Positions 1-6,166 of a DNA stretch of 11,672 nucleotides are shown in pieces. The notes under the pieces were generated by a model. That model did no database searches. It was not told the origin of the DNA and was given only the letters and a program-made list of their open reading frames with translations. This stretch comes from Methanospirillum hungatei (GTDB lineage Archaea; Halobacteriota; Methanomicrobia; Methanomicrobiales; Methanospirillaceae): contig NZ_JAIWNS010000164.1 in assembly GCF_020216685.1 (NCBI RefSeq), positions 1 through 11,672 of the forward strand. Reading direction: 5' to 3'. Every line of letters starts with the position of its first letter. Within the stretch, counting starts at the first letter, position 1. The translations under genes and the position numbers were made by a program.

Positions 1-1293
1 ATGCATCGGATCCACATGGGCGTGGATGCAGATTCTGTAACTCTGCTCCTGCATGCGATGAGAACTTCACTCTCTGACGGATGGGGAGGCTCCATGGCTG
101 CAACGGAATGTTCAGACATTTTGTTTGGTACTCCAACTCCGCTCACATCCATCACGAACCTTGCTACTTTGAGCAGGGATAAAGTCAATATTGTCCTCCA
201 TGGTCATAATCCCCTGCTCTCTCAGATGATAGTCAACGTCGCCGAAGATCCTGACCTCAAACGAATGGCTGAGGAAAAGGGAGCAAAGGGGATCAATCTT
301 GTTGGCATGTGCTGTACCGGAAATGAACTTCTCATGAGAAGTGGCATCCCACTTGCCGGTTCATTCTTTGACCAGGAACTTGCCATTGCAACCGGGGCAG
401 TTGAGGCAATGGTTGTTGATTATCAATGTATTTATCACTCAATTCCACTGACTGCCAGTTGTTTCCATACCAAAGTTATCACAACCAGTACCAAGGGGAA
501 GATCTCTGGAACGATTTACAAAGAGTTCAAGCCAGAAAATGCCCGTGATACCGCTCATGAGATAATTAAACTGGCTATTGATAATTATCCGAACAGAAAT
601 CCGGACCGGGTCAGAATTCCTGAACGGCCCATGAAAGTCATGGCAGGATTCTCTGAAGAAACTATCAGAAAAGCTCTTGGAGGAACCTACAAACCACTCA
701 TCGATGCCATCGTTGCCGGAACGATCAATGGATGTGTCGGTATTGTCGGATGTAATAACCCCCGAATTAAGCAGGACTATGGTCACATAACCCTTGCAAA
801 GGAGCTTATCAAACGCAATATCCTCGTGGTCGAGACCGGATGCTCTGCCATCGCCTGCGGGAAAGCGGGTTTATTAGTTCCCGAAGCGGCCGATCTTGCA
901 GGAGAAGGGCTGGCATCAGTCTGCAGACTGCTTGGTATTCCTCCGGTCCTGCATATGGGATCCTGTGTTGATTGTTCGAGAATTCTCGTATTAGCGGCAA
1001 ATATTGCAAAAGAACTCGGGGTGGGAATCGGTGATCTTCCAATCGGTGGAGCAGCTCCGGAATGGTACTCCCAGAAGGCCATCTCCATCGGTACCTACTT
1101 TGTATCATCCGGTGTCTACACGGTTCTTGGTATCCCGCCGAAGATCTTTGGCAGCAGTAATGTTTTGAATCTGCTCGCCGACGGAGTAAAGGGAATTACG
1201 AATTCTGCATTTGCGGTAGAACCGGATCCCGTAAAGACCGCTGACCTCCTGGAAGCAGAGATCAACCGGAAGAGAAAGGCACTGAACATCTAA
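1..1293 (+). CDS. cooS: Ni-containing carbon monoxide dehydrogenase catalytic subunit CooS (5' end outside window)
   Basis: This is the C-terminal 430 residues of an anaerobic Ni-Fe CO dehydrogenase, which interconverts CO + H2O and CO2 + 2 e- + 2 H+ at the cytoplasmic C-cluster. The frame is open from base 1. Families of this type are about 630 residues, so roughly 200 N-terminal residues, including the B- and D-cluster cysteines, lie upstream; the ATG at base 1 is probably internal. Visible C-cluster features are the HGH motif (67-69), MCCTGNE (Cys104/105), DYQC (Cys143), VGCNNP (Cys251), TGCSAIACGK (Cys281) and GSCVDCSR (Cys322). The conserved active-site Lys is in SQKAI (Lys359). The GSCVD motif is followed by Cys325 where I recall Asn in well-studied CooS proteins. 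No acetyl-CoA synthase gene is seen nearby. It is followed after 20 nt by NuoE/F/G-like genes and then cooC, so it is probably a monofunctional CODH with a dedicated electron-transfer module. Confidence 0.95.
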   Translation: MHRIHMGVDADSVTLLLHAMRTSLSDGWGGSMAATECSDILFGTPTPLTSITNLATLSRDKVNIVLHGHNPLLSQMIVNVAEDPDLKRMAEEKGAKGINLVGMCCTGNELLMRSGIPLAGSFFDQELAIATGAVEAMVVDYQCIYHSIPLTASCFHTKVITTSTKGKISGTIYKEFKPENARDTAHEIIKLAIDNYPNRNPDRVRIPERPMKVMAGFSEETIRKALGGTYKPLIDAIVAGTINGCVGIVGCNNPRIKQDYGHITLAKELIKRNILVVETGCSAIACGKAGLLVPEAADLAGEGLASVCRLLGIPPVLHMGSCVDCSRILVLAANIAKELGVGIGDLPIGGAAPEWYSQKAISIGTYFVSSGVYTVLGIPPKIFGSSNVLNLLADGVKGITNSAFAVEPDPVKTADLLEAEINRKRKALNI

Positions 1294-1303
1294 CCTTCCT
1301 TTT

Positions 1304-1307
1304 GGAG
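1304..1307 (+). promoter_or_regulatory. Ribosome binding site fixing the start of the NuoE-like gene
   Basis: GGAG lies six bases before the ATG at 1314. This supports 1314 rather than the in-frame TTG at 1302, which overlaps the ribosome binding site itself. Confidence 0.75.
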
Positions 1308-1313
1308 AGCATA

Positions 1314-1796
1314 ATGGATGAAAAGACGCTTGATGGAATTATTGAAAAATATCCCTATCCTGCCGGCAGAACGTTAGGAATTTTACGGGAGATTCAACTC
1401 CAGGAACGGCATATCCCCATGGATACCCTGAAACTGGTATCAGTAAAATTAGAGGTTCCTCTCTCAGAACTCTTCGCTCTTGTTACCTTCTACTCATTTT
1501 TCAGTCTGAAACCGGTTGGAGAGCACCTGATCACCGTCTGTATGGGAACCCCCTGCCATGTCAAAGGAGCAGAAAAGATCTTAGAGACTCTGCAAGGACA
1601 TCTTGGGTTATCAGGAGATACACAGGACGGCAAGTATCTTCAGACAACACCAGATAACCTATTCACGGTTGAGATTGCCCGATGTTTTGGTGCATGCAGC
1701 ATGGCTCCGGTGCTCCATGTAGACGGGGATCTGCATGGGTATGTAACTCCAGAGAGAATCCCGGATATATTAGAGATCTATGGGTGGAAGCGATGA
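1314..1796 (+). CDS. NuoE/HydC-like [2Fe-2S] thioredoxin-fold subunit
   Basis: The 160-residue product belongs to the 24-kDa NADH dehydrogenase family (NuoE, HydC/HndA, FdsG). In HydABC- and FdsABG-type enzymes this subunit binds one [2Fe-2S] cluster and sits beside the FMN subunit. An N-terminal helical domain (about 1-65) is followed by a thioredoxin-like domain. The cluster ligands are Cys76 and Cys81 (CMGTPC), then Cys124 and Cys128 (CFGAC), the complete C-x4-C ... C-x3-C pattern of the family. Length is typical. It starts 20 nt after cooS and its stop overlaps the next start as ATGA, implying translational coupling. By context it passes electrons between the FMN subunit and the rest of a CO dehydrogenase complex; that role is inferred. 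Confidence 0.93.
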   Translation: MDEKTLDGIIEKYPYPAGRTLGILREIQLQERHIPMDTLKLVSVKLEVPLSELFALVTFYSFFSLKPVGEHLITVCMGTPCHVKGAEKILETLQGHLGLSGDTQDGKYLQTTPDNLFTVEIARCFGACSMAPVLHVDGDLHGYVTPERIPDILEIYGWKR

Positions 1797-3481
1797 GGAT
1801 TCAGACATCCGAAGATCTGGACTCCATTCGGAAAAGAGGGCTGCAAAAGATCCAGCCGGGGAGGCCGAGGATCGGCGTCGGGACATCATCATGCGGGATA
1901 GCAGTCGGAGGTATAGCCCTGTATAACCGGATGCATAAGATAATTCAGATGAAAAACCTCGATATCTCTCTTGTTAAGACCGGATGTATCGGGTTTTGCA
2001 AAGAGGAACCGATTGTATCGGTGAACATCCCGGGAAAAGCCCTGGTTCTTCTTCGAAAGGTCCAAGAGGACGATGCAGAGAGGATAATTTCTCTGGCACT
2101 TGAGGGTGATGTTCCGTCTGATCTGGTGCTCTGTAAAATATCCGACTGGGACCATATCACCGGAAACCTCGTCTATGGGAATGGGTTTGATACCATTCCA
2201 GAATATGGAGAAATCCCATTTTTCGCCCATCAGAAAAAAGTAATCCTTCGGGATAGCGGCCTGATTAATCCTGAAGACATTGACGAGTATATAGGCATTG
2301 GGGGATATTCTGCGGCGTATCAGGCACTCACCAGCATGGAACCTGATACTATCATTGATGAGGTGAAGAAATCAGGACTTCGGGGGCGGGGAGGTGCCGG
2401 ATTTCCAGCCGGTCTGAAATGGGAGATCACGAAAAAAGCACCAGGCGAAGAGAAATACATTGTATGTAATGCCGATGAAGGAGATCCGGGTGCGTACATG
2501 AACCGGAATGAGATGGAGAGTGATCCCCATATGCTCCTTGAGGGGATGCTCATCGGGGCATTTGCCATGGGAGTTCATGAAGGACTGATTTATATCCGGG
2601 CTGAGTATCCCCTCGCTATCGAACGTCTCATGCTGGCACTAGACCAGGCACGAACATATGGACTGCTGGGCAAAAACATCTTCAATACAGGATTTGATTG
2701 TGATATCCGTATAGCGACAGGAGCAGGTGCCTTTGTCTGTGGAGAATCAACCGCTCTTGCAGCATCCATCGAAGGGAAAACCGGCCGGCCACGACTCCGC
2801 CCTCCACGACTTACCGAGAAAGGAGTCTTTGGAAAGCCGACGGATCTGAATAATGTTGAGACCTGGTGTAATGTCCCGGTAATCATCGCAAAAGGAGCGT
2901 TATGGTATTCATCAATCGGTGCAAAAGGAAATACCGGAACTAAGGTCTTTTCACTGGTCGGAAAGGTTGATAATATCGGTATGGTTGAGGTCCCCCTGGG
3001 AACATCCCTTCATTCGATCATCTATGATATCGGAAATGGCGGAGCACAGGGAAAAGAGGTGAAGGCAGTCCAGACCGGAGGTCCATCAGGAGGGTGCATC
3101 CCGGTCAGACTCTTTGATACACCGGTTGATTTTGAAAGCCTGAATCAGGTCGGAACAATGATGGGATCAGGTGGACTGGTAGTGATGGACGAGGATACCA
3201 ACATGGTAGACATTGCCCGGTACTTTATCAATTTCGCTTCAGGTGAGTCATGCGGAAAATGTGTCCCCTGCAGGGAAGGTCTCAAACACATGCTCCTTAT
3301 CCTGAATAGAATTATCGCCGGAAAAGGCACTCGTGAGGACCTCGATCTGCTCAGAGAACTGGCTGACACGGTTCAGAAGACATCACTCTGTGGCCTTGGA
3401 CAGACTGCACCAAATCCAGTTCTGACCACGATGCAATATTTTAAAGAGGAGTATGATGCCCTCATCTCATCGGAGGCCTGA
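1793..3481 (+). CDS. NuoF/HydB-like FMN- and NAD(H)-binding [4Fe-4S] subunit
   Basis: The 562-residue product belongs to the 51-kDa NADH dehydrogenase family (NuoF, HydB, FdsB). The ATG at 1793 overlaps the upstream stop and has GGTG six bases before it, so the longer in-frame ORF from 1682 is rejected. Residues 25-120 form a thioredoxin-like domain with Cys34, Cys65 and Cys69 (TGCIGFC); the first Cys of the usual C-x4-C pair is absent. The FMN glycine-rich loop is GLRGRGGAGFP (195-205), and NADEGDPG (226-233) belongs to the FMN/NADH site. ESCGKCVPC with Cys487, Cys490 and Cys493, plus Cys533, binds the [4Fe-4S] cluster. The protein ends soon after this cluster, lacking the C-terminal two-[4Fe-4S] ferredoxin domain found in Thermotoga HydB. 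It is predicted to exchange electrons with NAD(H) or NADP(H) in the cytoplasm; which one cannot be read from the sequence. Confidence 0.95.
   Translation: MRIQTSEDLDSIRKRGLQKIQPGRPRIGVGTSSCGIAVGGIALYNRMHKIIQMKNLDISLVKTGCIGFCKEEPIVSVNIPGKALVLLRKVQEDDAERIISLALEGDVPSDLVLCKISDWDHITGNLVYGNGFDTIPEYGEIPFFAHQKKVILRDSGLINPEDIDEYIGIGGYSAAYQALTSMEPDTIIDEVKKSGLRGRGGAGFPAGLKWEITKKAPGEEKYIVCNADEGDPGAYMNRNEMESDPHMLLEGMLIGAFAMGVHEGLIYIRAEYPLAIERLMLALDQARTYGLLGKNIFNTGFDCDIRIATGAGAFVCGESTALAASIEGKTGRPRLRPPRLTEKGVFGKPTDLNNVETWCNVPVIIAKGALWYSSIGAKGNTGTKVFSLVGKVDNIGMVEVPLGTSLHSIIYDIGNGGAQGKEVKAVQTGGPSGGCIPVRLFDTPVDFESLNQVGTMMGSGGLVVMDEDTNMVDIARYFINFASGESCGKCVPCREGLKHMLLILNRIIAGKGTREDLDLLRELADTVQKTSLCGLGQTAPNPVLTTMQYFKEEYDALISSEA
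3472..3476 (+). promoter_or_regulatory. Ribosome binding site fixing the start of the NuoG/HydA-like gene
   Basis: A strong GGAGG at the end of the NuoF-like gene lies six bases before the ATG at 3483. This selects 3483 over the in-frame ATG at 3453 and indicates a start that is not overlapped with the upstream frame. Confidence 0.8.
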
Positions 3482-3482
3482 T

Positions 3483-4295
3483 ATGTCACTCTTCGGATCC
3501 ATGAACCGGATGGTCACCATCACTATCAATAAAAACCAATACCTGGCCGAAGAAGGAGAGATATTCCTTCTCACAGCCATGAGGCTGAATATTGACATCC
3601 CTCACCTCTGCTACGAAAAGGCCCTGGAACCATATGGGGCCTGCCGTCTCTGCATGGTGGATCTAGTAACCTGTGGAAAGACGACGATGACCCCCGCATG
3701 TACCATCAAAGTTCACAATGGCCTTGAAATCCTGACCGACACGCCCCAGATCATCAAACACCGAAACCTGCTCTTTGAACTCTACCTTGCAGAAGCACCA
3801 AAATCAGAGGTAATCAGGGAGATGGCTGCGAAATACGGGGTCAAAAAGACGCGGTTTCTCAAGAAGATTGTTCATGAAGACCCGCTCTTAGGAAAATGTA
3901 TTCTCTGCGGTTTATGTGTGAGGGTGTGTACTGAGATCATGGGCACCTGTGCCATCAATTTCATCAATCGGGGTCCCTACACGGTTATCAATACACCATT
4001 TTTTGAACAGAATCCGGACTGTGCAGGGTGTGCTGCGTGTGCACAGGTATGTCCGACGAAAGCGATAGTATTTGAAGATCGTGATGCAGAACGGGTCATG
4101 CAATCATGGTCCGGAACAACGGTTCCTCTTGCAACCTGCTCATCATGCAAGAAGTCATTTGCTCCGGAGAAACTGATGCACAAGGTTCTGGACAAACTCG
4201 ACCCCGCAATTATAGAAGAAATAAAATCCCTGTGCCCTGAATGCAGGCGCCAGCACATCACCAGAAAGGTGATCAGGAAAGTCCCAAAGTCATGA
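3483..4295 (+). CDS. Short NuoG/HydA-like ferredoxin subunit (2Fe-2S plus two 4Fe-4S, no catalytic domain)
   Basis: The 270-residue product matches only the N-terminal electron-wire region of NuoG, HydA or FdsA. Residues 10-85 are a plant-type [2Fe-2S] domain with Cys43, Cys54, Cys57 and Cys73. Residues 93-125 align with the segment that in HydA/NuoG carries the His-Cys3 [4Fe-4S] site, but all ligands are missing here. Two classical [4Fe-4S] motifs follow: CILCGLCVRVC (139-149) and CAGCAACAQVCP (180-191). The tail has CSSC (219-222) and CPEC (251-254), a possible zinc or extra Fe-S site not typical of HydA. There is no H-cluster or molybdopterin domain. It starts 1 nt after the NuoF-like stop. 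Inference: it wires CooS to the NuoF-like FMN, taking the place of the wire domain normally fused to the catalytic subunit. Confidence 0.9.
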   Translation: MSLFGSMNRMVTITINKNQYLAEEGEIFLLTAMRLNIDIPHLCYEKALEPYGACRLCMVDLVTCGKTTMTPACTIKVHNGLEILTDTPQIIKHRNLLFELYLAEAPKSEVIREMAAKYGVKKTRFLKKIVHEDPLLGKCILCGLCVRVCTEIMGTCAINFINRGPYTVINTPFFEQNPDCAGCAACAQVCPTKAIVFEDRDAERVMQSWSGTTVPLATCSSCKKSFAPEKLMHKVLDKLDPAIIEEIKSLCPECRRQHITRKVIRKVPKS

Positions 4296-4334
4296 TGCCC
4301 TGGACAGAAAACCATTAGAGGAGTAAAAAGAAGA

Positions 4335-5153
4335 ATGAACAATCATGGATTTCGGGTAGTCATTACCGGAAAGGGGGGCGTTGGAAAGACCACAATAACC
4401 TCAATCCTCTCTCATCTTTTTGCAGGAAGAGGATATTCAGTATTAGCGGTAGATGAAGATCCGCAGATGAACCTTCCTTATGCTATCGGGGTCTCTCCAG
4501 ATGATGCTGAATCAATTGTCCCGCTCTCAAAAAACCTGGATTATATTGAGGAGAAGACCGGAGCCAGACCTGATTCCGGATATGGTCTTATGCTCTCCCT
4601 TAACCCGGATGTATCAGATGTGGTTGGGCGGTTTGGGATGAAAGGCCCGAACGGTGTCAGCATCCTCGTTATGGGAACCGTGGTAAAAGCTGCTACCGGG
4701 TGTCTTTGTCCGGAGAATACCCTGCTTGACGCAGTCATGAGACATATCAACCTTCGGGAGGGGGAGATAATTCTCATGGACACCCAGGCAGGGGTTGAAC
4801 ATTTTGGCCGGGCACTTGCAAAAGGCTTTAATCAGGCGGTTCTGGTTGCAGATCCGACATTTAACGCAGTTCAGGTTGTGAAACATGCCGCAGAACTTGC
4901 CAGGGAGCTTGAGATACCCGATATTCACCTGGTCATCAACCGGGTCAGATCGCCTGGAGATATATCACGGGTCGACAGATTACTTGCCGATTATGAAGGG
5001 TATTTCTCCGGGAAATTTTACATTCCGTATGATGAGATGATGCTTCTCTATGATCCTGATGTACGACCAATGCTTGAGGAACAGTCAGAATTTGTCGATG
5101 GTGTCAGGGAACTTCAGATGTCTCTTGAGATGCATGGGCTTATGAGAGCGTGA
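4335..5153 (+). CDS. cooC: CO dehydrogenase nickel-insertion ATPase CooC
   Basis: The 272-residue product is a MinD/SIMIBI-class P-loop ATPase that helps insert nickel into the CooS C-cluster. The deviant Walker A motif GKGGVGKTT spans residues 12-20. The CxC motif, Cys123-Leu-Cys125 within GCLCPE, is the nickel-binding pair placed at the CooC dimer interface. DTQAGVEHFGRA is the family's switch/Walker B-like segment, followed by the expected DPTFNAVQ. Length is normal. GAGGAG at 4318-4323 lies 11 nt before the ATG. It is the last gene of the CO dehydrogenase operon, 39 nt after the ferredoxin-like subunit and followed by a T-tract terminator. The expected operon partner is the cooS gene at the left edge of the window. 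Confidence 0.95.
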   Translation: MNNHGFRVVITGKGGVGKTTITSILSHLFAGRGYSVLAVDEDPQMNLPYAIGVSPDDAESIVPLSKNLDYIEEKTGARPDSGYGLMLSLNPDVSDVVGRFGMKGPNGVSILVMGTVVKAATGCLCPENTLLDAVMRHINLREGEIILMDTQAGVEHFGRALAKGFNQAVLVADPTFNAVQVVKHAAELARELEIPDIHLVINRVRSPGDISRVDRLLADYEGYFSGKFYIPYDEMMLLYDPDVRPMLEEQSEFVDGVRELQMSLEMHGLMRA

Positions 5154-5181
5154 AAACGACCGACGAGTGAGTTTATATTTG

Positions 5182-5195
5182 TATTTTTTTCTTTT
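5182..5195 (+). terminator. T-tract terminator of the CO dehydrogenase operon
   Basis: A T7 run (5184-5190) followed by CTTTT lies about 30 nt past the cooC stop, typical of archaeal intrinsic termination. The AT-rich stretch just before it (TTTATATTT, 5172-5180) could alternatively serve as a TATA element for the toxin-antitoxin genes downstream. Confidence 0.5.
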
Positions 5196-5244
5196 GATAA
5201 GATGCCAAATTTCATATCGGATAATACACCTTATATCATGTCAC

Positions 5245-5525
5245 ATGTCAGCACTCTCACCTTCTGAAGATATTCGATCAGTTACTTCCTGAAACGTCAT
5301 ACCCGGGAGATCCTGGATCATATTCATACAACTGGTCGGCCGGTTTTCCTTACCGTCAATGGCCGGGCGGATTCTGTATTGCTAGATGTAAAAGAGTATG
5401 AAAAATTAATTCATGCCGGAAATATTGCCAGATTACTAGCAACTGCAGAACAGGATGTAGAGCAAGGAAAAACCAGGTCGTTTCATACATTTATCCAAGA
5501 GTTCAAGCGTGATAACGCCATTTGA
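5245..5525 (+). pseudogene. Frameshifted Phd/YefM-family antitoxin
   Basis: This is a type II antitoxin that should bind and neutralise the adjoining RelE/ParE toxin and repress the operon. From ATG 5245 one frame gives the family N-terminus MSALSPSEDIRSVT and then hits TGA at 5290. The next frame gives LKRHTREILDHI, GRPVFLTVNGRADSVLLD, KEYEKLI and an acidic C-terminus ending at TGA 5523-5525. Joined across a one-base deletion around 5286-5288, the two pieces make a normal-length antitoxin of about 93 residues with one residue between SVT and LKR. No classical slippery heptamer is seen at the junction and no ATG lies early in the second frame. It could be a decayed gene, a sequencing error or, less likely, a programmed -1 shift. 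The end overlaps the toxin start by 17 nt. Confidence 0.8.
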
Positions 5526-5805
5526 GATAGAAATTGCGGAATCGGCAGAGGAGGATCTTGAGAGTATCTGGAGATACATAGGACAATCAGATCTAAAAAC
5601 AGCACAAACCTTCGTCCTGTCCCTTGAAAAACAGATCCTGACATGGGAACAGTTCCCATACCGGTGCCCGGAAATTCCGGAAAATGATATATTAGGGATA
5701 CAATACCGCCATTTATTGCATGGCTCTTACCGGATAAATTTCAAAATAAAAGATATGAGAGTGATAATTTTGAGGATTATTCATGGAGGACAAATATTTG
5801 AATGA
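5509..5805 (+). CDS. RelE/ParE-family toxin
   Basis: The 98-residue product has the RelE/ParE fold pattern. An N-terminal helical hairpin contains AEEDLESIWRYI. It is followed by FPYRCPEIPEN and the C-terminal strand region QYRHLLHGSYRINFKI and VIILRIIHGGQ, all hallmarks of the family. Members either cleave mRNA on the ribosome (RelE) or poison gyrase (ParE); the sequence alone does not decide which, though the YRH...YRINF and HGG features are shared. It starts at GTG 5509, inside the 3' end of the antitoxin frame, so it would be translationally coupled. The toxin frame is intact while the antitoxin is frameshifted, which is odd unless the toxin is weak, the break is a sequence error, or another antitoxin exists in the genome. 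Confidence 0.85.
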   Translation: MITPFEIEIAESAEEDLESIWRYIGQSDLKTAQTFVLSLEKQILTWEQFPYRCPEIPENDILGIQYRHLLHGSYRINFKIKDMRVIILRIIHGGQIFE

Positions 5806-5835
5806 CATGAGACTGTTCCTTGCTCATAATGCAAA

Positions 5836-5928
5836 TTAATCAATAAGCAGGAGAGCCATCAGTTCAGGATGACCAACAACAGGAAAACGGATAGGCATTC
5901 CTGCTGTTTCTGCTGTCTTTTTCATATT
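5836..5928 (-). pseudogene. Severed C-terminal end of the DUF2284 gene
   Basis: On the minus strand, from 5928 to the TAA at 5836-5838, the frame reads N-MKKTAETAG, MPIRFPVVGHPE and LMALLLID. It continues in frame from the DUF2284 gene when the insertion sequence (5929-7535) and one copy of the ATATT duplication are removed. The ending (VGIN..KTAE.AG.P....LLLID) fits the C-terminus of DUF2284 proteins as I know the family. An ATG occurs at 5925, but no ribosome site is seen, so it is best read as a remnant and not an independent gene. It converges on the toxin gene with a 30-nt gap. Confidence 0.85.
5924..5928. repeat. Target-site duplication ATATT, left copy
   Basis: ATATT immediately precedes the left inverted repeat and is repeated at 7536-7540 immediately after the right inverted repeat. 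Confidence 0.9.
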
Positions 5929-5943
5929 CAGTAGTCAACAATT
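5929..5943 (+). repeat. Left terminal inverted repeat of the IS
   Basis: CAGTAGTCAACAATT is the exact inverse complement of 7521-7535. It is followed by AGACAT, matching GACAT inside the right end with one extra base. Confidence 0.92.
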
Positions 5944-6166
5944 AGACATATTTCGTAATTTTTTCTAAAGAAATTTCCTATTAAAGATAAGGCCGCATCA
6001 ATCACTATGATTGAATATAAATTAACATTTCATTTTTCCTCAATCATTATCCGAGCTTATATGGTTTCACTAGGTGGATAAGTAGTAATATCAGGAAATA
6101 ACTGATAAAAATCGGACAGCTTTGGCTATTAAGGCCTTTTTAAAAAAGATAGCGAATATCGCTGAA
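5944..6166. other. Non-coding left arm of the IS (downstream of transposase)
   Basis: This is a 223-nt AT-rich stretch without a convincing gene. It holds a small hairpin-capable sequence AGCGA-ATA-TCGCT (6151-6163) a few bases past the transposase stop; read on the minus strand it is followed by a T-rich run (6141-6146 complement), so it may be the transposase terminator. Nothing else was recognised. Confidence 0.4.

Noticed and set aside
439..1108. Three overlapping minus-strand ORFs opposite cooS
   Set aside because: They are antisense shadows of a strongly conserved gene and their translations show no recognisable domain.
1682..1792. Longer start for the NuoF-like ORF
   Set aside because: It would overlap 111 nt of the NuoE-like gene in another frame. 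The ATG at 1793 has a GGTG ribosome site, an ATGA overlap and the family N-terminus.
5280..5295. Programmed ribosomal frameshift site in the antitoxin
   Set aside because: The bases at the junction (GTT ACT TCC TGA) do not form an X-XXY-YYZ slippery heptamer, and no clear downstream stem was seen. It is kept only as a minor alternative to an indel.
5836..5925. A 29-residue minus-strand ORF starting at ATG 5925 as an independent small gene
   Set aside because: It has no ribosome site, and it joins in frame with the DUF2284 gene once the IS is removed, so it is a severed gene end.
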